From Streptomyces globosus (lineage in GTDB: Bacteria > Actinomycetota > Actinomycetes > Streptomycetales > Streptomycetaceae): a stretch of DNA of 64,000 nt. The first letter of the stretch is position 1. Every line of letters begins with the position of its first letter. The translations under genes and the position numbers were made by a program. The stretch lies in assembly GCF_003325375.1 (NCBI RefSeq), contig NZ_CP030862.1:2483501-2547500 (forward strand), written 5' to 3'. The notes under the pieces are model-generated. The model did not search any database. It saw nothing but the letters and a program-made list of their open reading frames with translations, and was not told the origin of the DNA. Below, piece after piece: positions 42,201-49,961 of the stretch.

Positions 42201-44007
42201 GGGCCTCCCGCAGGTCCCGCTCGCTGTCCGTCAGGCCCTGGCGGTGCACCAGGGCCAGGGCCAGGTTCGACGCGTTCAGCAGGTACTCCTCGGACGGCGG
42301 CCGGACGAGGGCCAGCGCCCGGCGCAGGGCGTCCACGCCCTCGTCGAGGTCGGCCGCCGCGGCACCCGCGTCGCTGCCGGTGCGGGCGCGGCAGCGCCAC
42401 AGCAGGTTCTTGCCGAGGTTGTGCAGGCAGTGCCAGCGCAGCTCCCCGCCGGGCGGCGGCTCCAGGCCGGCGAGTTCGCGGTACAGGGCGATCGCGGCAT
42501 CCAGCTCGGCCGGGTCGGGGGAGCGCTCGTACCGGGCTTCGGCCGCCTGCGCCCGCGCGAGCAGCAGCCCTGCCCGGTTGCGCGGGTCGGCGGTGCGGGC
42601 CAGGCGGGCGGCCTCCCGGCCGTACCGGTTCGCGGCCTCCAGGTCCGCCGGATCCCCGGTCCCGGTGCGGTGGCGGGCCAGCAGCGCCATGCCCAGCTGC
42701 GCGGCGAGCGGGCCGCGGTCGGGGTGGTCCTCCGGCAGCTCCTCCAGAGCCGGCCCGAGGAGTTCGATGCCGACGTCGCGGACGAGGGGGTCGGCGTCCG
42801 GCCCGGACTCCTCGGCCTGCCCGAGCAGCCGTACGGCCTCTTCGGCACGCTCCACCGCCCCCGGCCGGTCCGCAGCCCGCGGGCCGCGGCGCGCCGGGCC
42901 GGCGGGAAGCCGGGCGCGGCGCAGCCGCAGTCCGACCAGCCGGGAGCCCCAGCGCGCCGCCTCGGCCCGGTCCTCCAGGCCGCCGGGGCGGACGGCCTCC
43001 TCCATCAGGGCGATCAGCGCGTCCAGATCGGCCGGGTCCCCGGTCGCCTGGTGCCGTTTGTACAGCGCCGACGCGAGGCTCTTCAGCACCGGGGCGCGGG
43101 ACGCGGTGTGCGCCCCCGTGCCGGGGGCGGTGGCGGCCCGCAGCACCGTGATCGCCTCGTCGAGGTCGTCCGGGCGGCGCGTGTGGCCGTACCGGGCGTG
43201 CAGCGCGCCGCCCAACTGGGCCAGTGCGTCGATGTGTTCGGGGTCAGGGCCGGGTCCCCGGCCCGGGCGGACGGCGAGCAGCTTGCGGCAGACCTCCACC
43301 GCCTCCGCCGTGGCGGGCCCGGTGTTGCGGCGGGTGCACTCGCGGGTCAGGGCCGCCGCCAGGACCTGGAGGAACAGCTCGCGGCCCGGGCCGGCGGCCG
43401 GGGCCTGCCGGAGCGCGGCCCGCCCCCAGGTGAGCGCCCCGTCCAGGTCGCGGTCCGCGCCGGTGCGCTCGTACCGCTCCAGCCATCCGACAGCGGCGAC
43501 GAGCCGGACCGGCCCGGAGTCCGGGTGGTCCTCGGGGAAGTCGGACAGGGCGTGGTGCAGGGTGACGAGGCCGGGCAGGTCGTCCTCGCCGGCCTGCCGG
43601 GCCGACTCCAGCAGCCGGTTGGCCGCGCGGGCCCGGCTCATCGGATCCGCGCCGCACTCCACCGCGAGCTCCCAAAGGCGCGGCTCCACCTGCTCGGGCG
43701 CCGCGTCGTGCAGCAGCCCGACCATCGCCACCGTCGCCGCGAGGGAGGGCAGTTCGGCCCGCCGGTCCAGGGTGCCCGTCTGCGCCAGCAGCAGCCGCCC
43801 GAGGTGCAGGGCGGCCTCGGCGCGCACCGGTGAGCCAGGCGGTGCGGCGGCCGCAGTCTCCAGCAACTGCTCGGCGTCTTCCCGAAGTCGGGGGCCGTCG
43901 AGGGGTCCGGGGCGTCCCGTCCGCGCGAACTCCCGTACGGCACGGTCGATTCGCTCCCGCGCTGTGCCCCGCCGACGCCGCCACATGCCCCAACGACCTT
44001 CCGTCAC
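39208..44007 (-). CDS. giant TPR-CHAT (caspase-like) protein
   Basis: From GTG 44007 (leaderless: TACCGT lies 7 nt upstream) the product is 1,599 residues; ATG 43986 with GGAAGG upstream is an alternative. Some 1,200 residues are degenerate TPR-like helical repeats, with recurrent D-x-LDEA and RRA-x-A pairs. The C-terminal CHAT domain (about 1,300-1,599) has the caspase-type dyad: His1459 in HFACHGG and Cys1500 in LSACQTA. The conserved ending YVHFGP matches CHAT proteins. It is probably a protease activated through its repeats. A two-gene unit encoding a small Cys-rich protein and a membrane protein is divergent, with 99 bp between. Confidence 0.92.
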   Translation of the reverse strand: MTEGRWGMWRRRRGTARERIDRAVREFARTGRPGPLDGPRLREDAEQLLETAAAAPPGSPVRAEAALHLGRLLLAQTGTLDRRAELPSLAATVAMVGLLHDAAPEQVEPRLWELAVECGADPMSRARAANRLLESARQAGEDDLPGLVTLHHALSDFPEDHPDSGPVRLVAAVGWLERYERTGADRDLDGALTWGRAALRQAPAAGPGRELFLQVLAAALTRECTRRNTGPATAEAVEVCRKLLAVRPGRGPGPDPEHIDALAQLGGALHARYGHTRRPDDLDEAITVLRAATAPGTGAHTASRAPVLKSLASALYKRHQATGDPADLDALIALMEEAVRPGGLEDRAEAARWGSRLVGLRLRRARLPAGPARRGPRAADRPGAVERAEEAVRLLGQAEESGPDADPLVRDVGIELLGPALEELPEDHPDRGPLAAQLGMALLARHRTGTGDPADLEAANRYGREAARLARTADPRNRAGLLLARAQAAEARYERSPDPAELDAAIALYRELAGLEPPPGGELRWHCLHNLGKNLLWRCRARTGSDAGAAAADLDEGVDALRRALALVRPPSEEYLLNASNLALALVHRQGLTDSERDLREARSCLTGLLARLADGDGRAEPARALLATVDARLRERDRVREAGLRGVWQGAQLIPPRSSPEVPPEEAGRRPAGSGAVVPYLHRLGAALSRYDRTGDPDVLEQALDEGRRLMDGMPEGHPSRPEAEGRVGALLLRRFEREGRPDDLDTAIGHLRSAAYGPGANLRQLREVLGMPDAGPAELRRAGGDGAAALLQAEPERGPELSALAAACVRRFERDGARADLDEAVAAAQRAVEAGGGGDRAAHCARLATLGTTLALRHRAVGDAADLERSIGLGREVVEVAGRMAGASAARVLHSALPNLSNRLRERYLLHAGPADLDEAVELGRRAVAMDPGPDHQEPDAAGGHRPAGGGPDPAGTARTNLALALWDRARLRGDAGDLDAAVAHARAAADALPPDSPRTARALAALAGMLADRSALRTAGAGLPGPGGADAADAAERDAVRALEAYADAARCPTSPPQARLDAALAGGRFAADRAAAGLAGWERAADFHAEAVGLLPAAAWRGLGRGDRERLLAPRSHAATDAAACALACGRPEQAVELLDQGRSVLWGQALDARTDLAELARAHPEAAGRLAELRTALEQDPLPLAPFGRVAEDGDRRRRAAAREWDALVADIRTRPGFGYFMLPMPFAELSQAAAGGPLVLVNVSRLRCDALVVTPGRVRVVPLPALDAQDAQARTERYLAAVERLGRPGASAGPVQQTVLDTLEWLWDAVAAPVLDAPEARARQGRRLWWCATGPLALLPVHAAGYHDPDDDRPGDAVVERVVSSYIPTLRALGRARAAGTAGGGTGRLLAAAVSERPSYAPGLEPLQGVRAEAEALRARFPGRHTVLRDAEATRARVLELLPAHGCVHFACHGGQDLADPGRGALYLYDGPLTVADLARLDLPAAELAVLSACQTAVGGAELPNEAIHLAGALLLGNFRQVVSTLWTVGDTTARRVADALYGSLAAAGPDGEPAASPDLARTPYALHAAVARIRAEDPYRPLAWASYVHFGP

Positions 44008-44106
44008 CCGGCTTACGGTAGCCGTGTGTCGCGGCGGGGTGCCAATCGGTAACCTCGGCCGCGGCGGCCCGCGGAACACGGCGCGGGGGAAGGGAGGCAG
44101 CGGCCG

Positions 44107-44586
44107 ATGGCCCAGCAGGAGGAGCCGTCCGGCAGCCGGGCGGAGACCGGGGCGGGCACGCGCGCCGGCGGGGCCGCGGGCCCCGGCGAGTCCGAGGCGC
44201 TGGCGCTGTGGTGCGCCCGCCTCGCCGGGTTGCGGGACCAGGCGCGGGTGACGGGCGTCGGTGCGCGCCTGGAGCGGGACGCGGACCGGGTGCGGCAGGG
44301 CGGATCCGCGCTGCGCGCCGTCCGCAAGTGGCTCCAGGAGGACGGGGATCCGGGCGGCGGGGCGGACGGGCCGCAGCGCAGCTGGTCGGACACCGGGGGC
44401 GCGGCCATGGTCGGCTTCCCCGGCTCACGGCGCCCGCCCTCCGCGGGCGCCGGGCGGTACGCCTGCCCGAGCGGCCGGTGCGACCGCGTCGCCGGACGGG
44501 ACGCCCAGGGGCACGTGCCGGTCTGCCACGCCTACGGGTCCGCGATGCGGCCCGCCCCGCCGCCCCCGGCCGGCGGGGCGCCGTGA
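44107..44586 (+). CDS. small Cys-rich partner of the CHAT protein
   Basis: The 159-residue protein starts at ATG 44107 after GGGAGG. A helical domain at about 28-78 (ALALWCARLAGLRDQARVTG) is flanked by disorder. The C-terminal part carries Cys120, Cys125, Cys140 and His141 (YACPSGRCDR, VPVCHAYG), spaced like a small zinc ribbon. The stop overlaps the next GTG. It resembles the small proteins that accompany CHAT/TPR genes in predicted actinobacterial conflict systems, possibly an adaptor or substrate. No experimentally defined family is recognised. Confidence 0.8.
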   Translation: MAQQEEPSGSRAETGAGTRAGGAAGPGESEALALWCARLAGLRDQARVTGVGARLERDADRVRQGGSALRAVRKWLQEDGDPGGGADGPQRSWSDTGGAAMVGFPGSRRPPSAGAGRYACPSGRCDRVAGRDAQGHVPVCHAYGSAMRPAPPPPAGGAP

Positions 44587-45389
44587 TCACCGGCATCCTG
44601 TCCGAGGTCGGCCGGCACGTCAGCACCCGCTGGTTCCGGTCGGTGCTGCTGCCGGGTCTGCTGCTGGTGCTGGTGGCCGCGGCCGGGCGCCGCCTCGGCC
44701 ACGGCCACGCCCTCGACGCCGGGCAGCTCACGGCCTGGGCGGACGGGTGGGCCGGGCGCTGGCGGGGCCGGCCCGCACGCGCCGTGCTCGACGCCGTGCT
44801 GCTGCTCGCCGCCGCCGGGACCGCCGGAACGGCCGCTGGCGTGCTCGGCCGGGCCCTCGAACGGTTCTGGCTCCAACCCTGGGAGACGGGCGCCCGCAGG
44901 CGCCGCCGCAAGGTGCTGCGGGAGGCCGGACGGCGCGGCGGCGACGTCGTCGAGGCGTACCTGCCGCGGCGGCACACCTGGATGAGCGACCGGGTCCGGC
45001 TCACCGAGGCGCGGATCCGCGCCCAGTACTGGTTCGACGCGGCCGCGGCCTGGCCGCGGGTGTGGCTGCTCGTCGCGGACGAGGTGCGCCAGCCGGTCGT
45101 GGCCGCCCGGACCGTGTTCGCCGAGGCCGCGGTGCTCACCGGGTGGGGGCTGCTCTACCTGCTGCTCGGGGCGTGGTGGTGGCCGGCCCTGGCGATCGGC
45201 GGCTGCGTGGCCGTCGCCGGCTGGCTGCGCTCGCGGGCGGCGCTGGAGGAGTTCGCGACGCTGATCGAGGCGGTGCTCGACCTGCACCACCGCGCTCTCG
45301 CCGAATCCCTCGGTGTGGCAACCGGCCCCGCGGCCGTCACGGAGGAGGAGGGCCGGGCCGTCGACGACATCCTCCGCAAGGGCGGCTGA
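44583..45389 (+). CDS. membrane protein of the CHAT-associated module
   Basis: GTG 44583 overlaps the upstream TGA (GTGA); the product is 268 residues. Membrane segments lie at about 18-35, 65-88 and 185-218 (probably a hairpin). Between them is a basic, helical cytoplasmic region (RRRRRKVLREAGRRGGDVVE). The C-terminal 40 residues are acidic. No enzymatic motif is seen. Coupled translation with the Cys-rich protein suggests the two form a membrane complex that the CHAT protease could act on or be recruited by. The gene converges on the next one with a 24-bp gap. Confidence 0.8.
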   Translation: MITGILSEVGRHVSTRWFRSVLLPGLLLVLVAAAGRRLGHGHALDAGQLTAWADGWAGRWRGRPARAVLDAVLLLAAAGTAGTAAGVLGRALERFWLQPWETGARRRRRKVLREAGRRGGDVVEAYLPRRHTWMSDRVRLTEARIRAQYWFDAAAAWPRVWLLVADEVRQPVVAARTVFAEAAVLTGWGLLYLLLGAWWWPALAIGGCVAVAGWLRSRAALEEFATLIEAVLDLHHRALAESLGVATGPAAVTEEEGRAVDDILRKGG

Positions 45390-45413
45390 CCGCTCGCCCC
45401 TGCCGTCCGTCCG

Positions 45414-46085
45414 TCAGGCCGCCTCGGCCGGGGCGGGCGCCGGGTGCGGCGGCGCGGCGGCCGCCGGGCGCGCGGCGGGGGCGGGCAGGGCGAAGACGCG
45501 GAGGAAGAGCTGGGCGAGGGGGCCGATGGCCAGGGCGTACACGACGGTGCCGACGCCGACGGTGCCGCCGAGCAGGAACCCGCCCGCCAGCACGGCCAGC
45601 TCGATGCCGGTCCGTACCAGGCGCACGGAGCGGCCCGTGCGCCGGTGCAGGCCGGTCATCAGGCCGTCGCGCGGGCCCGGGCCGAACGCGGCGGCGATGT
45701 ACAGGCCGGTGGCGGCGCCGTTGAGGACGACGCCCGCGGCCAGAACGGCCACCTGGGCCGCCGTGCCGTGCACGTCGGGCACGAACGCGAGCGTCGCGTC
45801 CATGGCGAGCCCGACCGCGAACACGTTCGACACGGTGCCGAGGCCCGGCCGCTGCCGCAGCGGCACCCACAGCAGCAGCACGAGCGCGCCGACGGCGATC
45901 GAGACCGTGCCGATGCTCCAGCCGACCCGCTCGGCGACGCCCTGGTGGAAGACGTCCCACGGGTCCAGGCCGAGGCCCGCCCGGACCAGCAGTGCCGAGC
46001 TCGCGCCGTACAGGGCGAGACCCGCGTACAGCTGGAAGAGGCGGCGGGGGAGGCGGCGCGCGGACCGCGCGCGGATCGTGGGCAC
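45414..46085 (-). CDS. YczE/YyaS-type integral membrane protein
   Basis: GTG 46085 follows GGAAAGG; the product is 223 residues with five membrane segments. It carries the family pattern AGLGLDPWDVFHQGVAERVG after TM1 and GPGPRDGLMTGLHRRTGRSV in the middle loop. Homologues in Bacillus (YczE) influence antibiotic biosynthesis, but the mechanism is unknown. The last 30 residues are Ala/Pro-rich. A 280-bp intergenic space follows on its 5' side before the divergent VanW-family gene; no other gene is seen there. Confidence 0.88.
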   Translation of the reverse strand: MPTIRARSARRLPRRLFQLYAGLALYGASSALLVRAGLGLDPWDVFHQGVAERVGWSIGTVSIAVGALVLLLWVPLRQRPGLGTVSNVFAVGLAMDATLAFVPDVHGTAAQVAVLAAGVVLNGAATGLYIAAAFGPGPRDGLMTGLHRRTGRSVRLVRTGIELAVLAGGFLLGGTVGVGTVVYALAIGPLAQLFLRVFALPAPAARPAAAAPPHPAPAPAEAA

Positions 46086-46365
46086 CGGAGGGGCCTTTCC
46101 GTCGGGGTGGAGCGGCCAAAAGCGGCCGGGTCCCACCGTCGGACACCATCGGCCCGCGTCGAAAGGGCCAATTCGCTCCGAGTGGACCTGCTTTTCCGGC
46201 TGCGGCCGCCTGCCACCCCGGCCGACCCGCCAAGGCCGGTGCGGCCCTCGTGAGAACACACACATTTTTGTGCCATTTAGTCCGATTTGGTGAATCCTGG
46301 TAGCCGACCACGCCGGGCCCGCCGCACCACCAGGCACACCGGCGCACCGATGCCACGGGAGAGAC

Positions 46366-48180
46366 ATGCGACGCGTACCACGCCTGATCACCGACTGGCG
46401 GACGGCCCTGCCCCTCGCGTGCGGGGCCGCCGTCCTCGGCTTCGGCGGCCTGTACGCGGCCGGCCTCGCCCACGCCGGCGACACCATCGCCGACGGCACC
46501 CGGGTCCGCGGCGTGGACATCGGCGGCATGACCCGCACCGAGGCCCAGGCGGTCCTCGACCGCGAACTCGGCCCCGAGGCCGCTGCGCCGATCCCCCTGC
46601 ACATAGACGGCCGCGCCGCCCAGGCGGCCCCCGCCGCATTCGGCCTGTCCCTCGACACCCGCGCCACCGCCGACCGCGCCGCGCAGTCCGGATCCGACCC
46701 GTTCACCGTGATCGGGCGACTCGTCCTGCCCGCGCAGGAGCGCGACCTCGAACCCGTCGTCCGGACGGACGCCGCAGCCGCGGCCGCAGAAGCCGAGCGC
46801 CTCGCCGCCCGCACCCGTACCGCGCCCCGCGACGGGGCCATCACCTTCCACGACGGCGCCGCCCGCGCCACCGCCCCCGCCGCCGGCGTCGCCGTCCAGG
46901 CCCGGGCAGCGGCGGACGCCGTCCGCACGGCCTACCTGGAGCCGCGCACGGAGCCCGTCGCCGTGCCCGTCGTCCGCACCCAGCCGGCCGTCGACGCCGG
47001 GGAGACCGAGCGGGCCATGGCGCAGATCGCCGAACCGGCGATGTCCGGCCCGATCACGCTGAGCCTGACCGGCAAGCCCGTCACCCTCACCCCCGAGGCC
47101 ATCGGCCGCCACCTGAAGATCGGACCCGGCGACGACGGCGTCCTTCGGCCCGAACTCGACGCCGAGGGGCTCCTCGCCGACCCGGACGTCGCCCGGCAGA
47201 TCAACGCCCTGACCCGGCCCTCCCGCGGCGCCGTCCTGGAGGTGGACCCCGCCACCAAGCGCGTCGTCGTCTCCGAGGACGGGCGCAGCGGCGTCCGGGT
47301 CACGGCCGAGGCGCTGGAGGACGCCGTCCTGCCGCTCCTCACCCGGACCGGCGCAGCCGCCCGCACCGGTGTGCTCGCCGCGACCGAGGTCAAGCCGAAG
47401 ATGACCGCCGACGAGGCGCGCCGCCTGGGCATCCGCGAGCAGGTCTCCTCCTTCACCGTCGAGTTCCCGGCGGCGCCGTACCGCAGCACAAACATCGGCC
47501 GGGCCGTCGAGCTGATGAACGGCTCGGTCGTCAGGCCGGGCGAGACCTGGAGCTTCAACGAGACGGTCGGGGAGCGGACGCAGGCGAACGGCTTCGTCGA
47601 CGGCATCATGATCAACGACGGCCGGTACGTGAAGTCGCCCGGCGGCGGCGTCTCCGCAGTCGCGACGACCATGTACAACGCGGTGTTCTTCGCCGGCCTG
47701 AAGCCGCTGGAGCACGGGGCGCACTCCTTCTACATCGAGCGCTACCCCGAGGGCCGCGAGGCCACCGTCGCCTGGGGCACGCTCGACCTGCGCTGGCGCA
47801 ACGACTCCGGCCACGCGGTGTACGTCCAGGCGAGCTCCACGGACACCTCCGTGACGATCAGCCTGCTCGGCACCCGGGAGTACGACGAGGTGCGCGCGGT
47901 GACGGGCCCGCGGACGAACGTCACCCCGCCGAAGAAGATCTCCGCCCCGGGCCCGCAGTGCGAGGTGCAGACCCCGCTGGAGGGCTTCGACGTCGCCGTC
48001 GACCGGGTCTTCGTCAAGGGCGGCAAGGAGGTCAGGCGGGAGACGTACAAGACGCACTACACCCCGCGCGACGAGGTCTCCTGCGACCCCGAGACCCCCT
48101 CGCCCGCGCCGTCCGCACCCGCGGCCCCCGCGAGCCCGGCCGCCCCGGCGCCGGCCCCCGCCCGCGCCGGCGCCGTCTGA
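46366..48180 (+). CDS. VanW-family protein with peptidoglycan-binding-type domains
   Basis: The 604-residue protein starts at ATG 46366 after GGGAGAG. An N-terminal membrane anchor lies at about 14-37. Two PG_binding_4-type repeats at about 45-170 and 190-300 follow (GVDIGGMTRTEAQAVLDREL marks the first). The VanW domain at about 360-510 includes NIGRAVELMNG, PGETWSFNETVGER, and GGGVSAVATTMYNAVFFAGL. The tail is Pro/Ala-rich. VanW occurs in vancomycin-resistance clusters, but its biochemical role is unknown. It is probably an envelope protein linked to peptidoglycan crosslinking. Confidence 0.92.
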   Translation: MRRVPRLITDWRTALPLACGAAVLGFGGLYAAGLAHAGDTIADGTRVRGVDIGGMTRTEAQAVLDRELGPEAAAPIPLHIDGRAAQAAPAAFGLSLDTRATADRAAQSGSDPFTVIGRLVLPAQERDLEPVVRTDAAAAAAEAERLAARTRTAPRDGAITFHDGAARATAPAAGVAVQARAAADAVRTAYLEPRTEPVAVPVVRTQPAVDAGETERAMAQIAEPAMSGPITLSLTGKPVTLTPEAIGRHLKIGPGDDGVLRPELDAEGLLADPDVARQINALTRPSRGAVLEVDPATKRVVVSEDGRSGVRVTAEALEDAVLPLLTRTGAAARTGVLAATEVKPKMTADEARRLGIREQVSSFTVEFPAAPYRSTNIGRAVELMNGSVVRPGETWSFNETVGERTQANGFVDGIMINDGRYVKSPGGGVSAVATTMYNAVFFAGLKPLEHGAHSFYIERYPEGREATVAWGTLDLRWRNDSGHAVYVQASSTDTSVTISLLGTREYDEVRAVTGPRTNVTPPKKISAPGPQCEVQTPLEGFDVAVDRVFVKGGKEVRRETYKTHYTPRDEVSCDPETPSPAPSAPAAPASPAAPAPAPARAGAV

Positions 48181-48199
48181 GCCGGACCCGGACACACCG

Positions 48200-48231
48200 C
48201 CGCGGCGGCCGCAGCAGTGCGGCCGCCGCGG
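48200..48231. terminator. terminator after the VanW-family gene
   Basis: A perfect 14-bp stem CCGCGGCGGCCGCA/TGCGGCCGCCGCGG with a 4-nt GCAG loop lies 19 nt after the stop, between convergent genes. Confidence 0.85.
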
Positions 48232-48270
48232 CTTCGCCGTCCGGCGGCGTCGCGGCCCGGAGCGCCGTCC

Positions 48271-48495
48271 TCAGTGGGGGAGGGCGGACTTGGGGCGGGC
48301 GCGCCAGGAGTGCGCGGGGTGGTGGACCGGTGAGGGCAGGTCGCGGTCCCAGTGGGCGCGGCGGTGCCGGGTGGTGCGGGGCGGCCCCGCGACCTCGGCG
48401 GCGCGCGCGAGCACGAGCAGGGCGGCCGTGAGGGCCGCCAGTTCTATGTGGTCCGGGACCCCCTTGACCACCCTGATCCGGTGCCGGCGTATCAC
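48271..48495 (-). CDS. acyl-CoA carboxylase epsilon subunit
   Basis: GTG 48495 overlaps the stop of the upstream P450 gene (GTGA), giving 74 residues. The N-terminal helix-forming block IRVVKGVPDHIELAALTAAL matches the AccE/PccE family pattern (R-V-x-G-x-P-x-x-E-E/L-A-A-L-T-x-x-L). The tail contains the expected spaced tryptophans (RAHWDRD, HSWRARPKS). Epsilon subunits join the alpha and beta subunits of actinobacterial acetyl- or propionyl-CoA carboxylases and raise activity. No alpha or beta gene is nearby. The type III PKS 1.5 kb away consumes malonyl-CoA, so a supply role is plausible. Confidence 0.75.
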   Translation of the reverse strand: MIRRHRIRVVKGVPDHIELAALTAALLVLARAAEVAGPPRTTRHRRAHWDRDLPSPVHHPAHSWRARPKSALPH

Positions 48496-49736
48496 CAGGA
48501 CACCGGAAGGGACTTGGGGCCGCGGATCAGGCCGCCGGCCTGCCATTCGACCTGCTCGGGCGGGACCGCCAGGGCCAGCCGCGGGTAGCGGTCGAGGAGC
48601 GTGGCCAGCATGACCTCCGACTCCATCCGGGCCAGCATCGAGCCGACGCAGTGGTGCGGGCCGTTCCCGAACGCCATGTGGGCGGTCGGTCCGCGGTCGA
48701 AGTCCAGCCTGTCCGGGTCGGGGAAGACCTCCGGGTCCCGGTTGGCCGCCAGGTACGAGGAGTAGACCGCGTCGCCCGCCTTGATCTGCACCCCGGCGAT
48801 CTCCAGGTCGCGCGTCGCGATCCGCGGCAGGCCCACCCCGCTGCGGTGCGGGATGAAGCGCAGCAGCTCCTCCACCGCCTGGGGGATCAGCTCCGGTTCG
48901 GCGCGCAGCCGGGCGAGGTGCTCCGGGTGGGTGAGGAGGGCGTAGACCATGTTGGCGCTGTTGTTGCGGACCGCGTGGGCGCCGCTCACCAGGATGGCGG
49001 TGGCCAGCGACACGGCCTCGTCCTCGGTGATCTCGCCGGCCGCGGCCGCGGAGGTCAGCACCCCGGCGAGGTCGTCGGTGGGCTCCTCGCGGCGCATCTC
49101 CAGGAGGGCGACGACCGTCTCGCGGACCGTCTTGAGCGCGTCGACGCTCTGCGCGGGCGCGGGCCCCGGCGTCATCGCCACATTGGCCCAGTCGGTCATG
49201 TCGGCCCGCATCCCGTGCGGCATCCCGAGCAGGTCGGCGACGGCGGCGAGGGGTAGCGGGCCGTGCAGGTGCTCGACCAGGTCGGCGGGCGAGCCGTGCC
49301 GCTCCATCCCGTCCAGCAGGCCGTCGGCGGTCCGCTGGATGGTCGGCCGGAGCTTCTGCATGGCCTTGCCGGTGAACGCGCGCGCCACCACGCGGCGCAT
49401 GTCGTTCAGCCGGGGCGGGTCGGCGTAGTTCAAGGACGCCTTCTGTGAGGCGATCGCGTGCGGCGAGGAGGCGGTGATCGTCCGGCCCACCAGCTCCGAC
49501 CTGCTGAAACGCGGATCTGTCGTGGCCGCCTTGACGTCGGCGTAGCGCGACATCAGCCAGGCGTCGCCCTGGCCGAAGGGCAGCCTGATGCGGGCGGCCC
49601 GCTTCTCCTTCAGCCGCTCGTGGAGGAACGGGTCGAACTCCAGCGCCTGGAAGTCGTCCAGGCTCCAGTGGTGCACCGTCTCGTCCGGGGCCGGCTGCGC
49701 AGCCGGCTCCGCAGCCGTTCTCGGCTCTGCCGTCAT
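48492..49736 (-). CDS. cytochrome P450 divergent from rppA
   Basis: The 414-residue protein starts at ATG 49736 after GGGAGAT. The heme loop reads FGNGPHHCVGSMLAR, with Cys as ligand, and the ExxR helix EELLRF is followed by HRSGVGLPR. The I-helix is unusual: SGAHAVRNNSAN replaces the usual acid-threonine pair, so proton delivery may depend on substrate or other residues, as reported for some CYP158 enzymes. It probably modifies the tetrahydroxynaphthalene/flaviolin product. Its downstream partner is an AccE-like gene. Confidence 0.9.
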   Translation of the reverse strand: MTAEPRTAAEPAAQPAPDETVHHWSLDDFQALEFDPFLHERLKEKRAARIRLPFGQGDAWLMSRYADVKAATTDPRFSRSELVGRTITASSPHAIASQKASLNYADPPRLNDMRRVVARAFTGKAMQKLRPTIQRTADGLLDGMERHGSPADLVEHLHGPLPLAAVADLLGMPHGMRADMTDWANVAMTPGPAPAQSVDALKTVRETVVALLEMRREEPTDDLAGVLTSAAAAGEITEDEAVSLATAILVSGAHAVRNNSANMVYALLTHPEHLARLRAEPELIPQAVEELLRFIPHRSGVGLPRIATRDLEIAGVQIKAGDAVYSSYLAANRDPEVFPDPDRLDFDRGPTAHMAFGNGPHHCVGSMLARMESEVMLATLLDRYPRLALAVPPEQVEWQAGGLIRGPKSLPVSW

Positions 49737-49780
49737 GCTTCATCTCCCTGCGTGGATGGCTCCCCCGACCGCACGATTCC

Positions 49781-49809
49781 GCGGCCACATGGGACTTTTG
49801 CGGCCATAT
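49781..49809. promoter_or_regulatory. GCGGCCAyAT direct repeats in the rppA-P450 divergent region
   Basis: Two copies, GCGGCCACAT (49781-49790) and GCGGCCATAT (49800-49809), are 19 bp apart between the divergent P450 and rppA genes. The rest of the 49737-49961 interval shows no gene. Confidence 0.3.
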
Positions 49810-49961
49810 CGGCACACGCATCCCTTCCCGGTCGCCACCCGCCCCGCCGCCTGTGCCGGGCAGCGTCACCGGATTGGCCCATGTCCCCCAACGCCGTAGT
49901 CCCGCGCGCGCTTCGGCTGCGGGTCCGTGAGGCTGTGTCAGACAGGAAAGGAGAGCCACCC

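Noticed and set aside
39220..43833. 1,537-codon plus-strand open frame
   Set aside because: It is antisense to the CHAT/TPR gene over its whole length; the Arg/Gly/Pro-rich translation has no domain pattern and no ribosome site. High GC content makes such shadow frames common.
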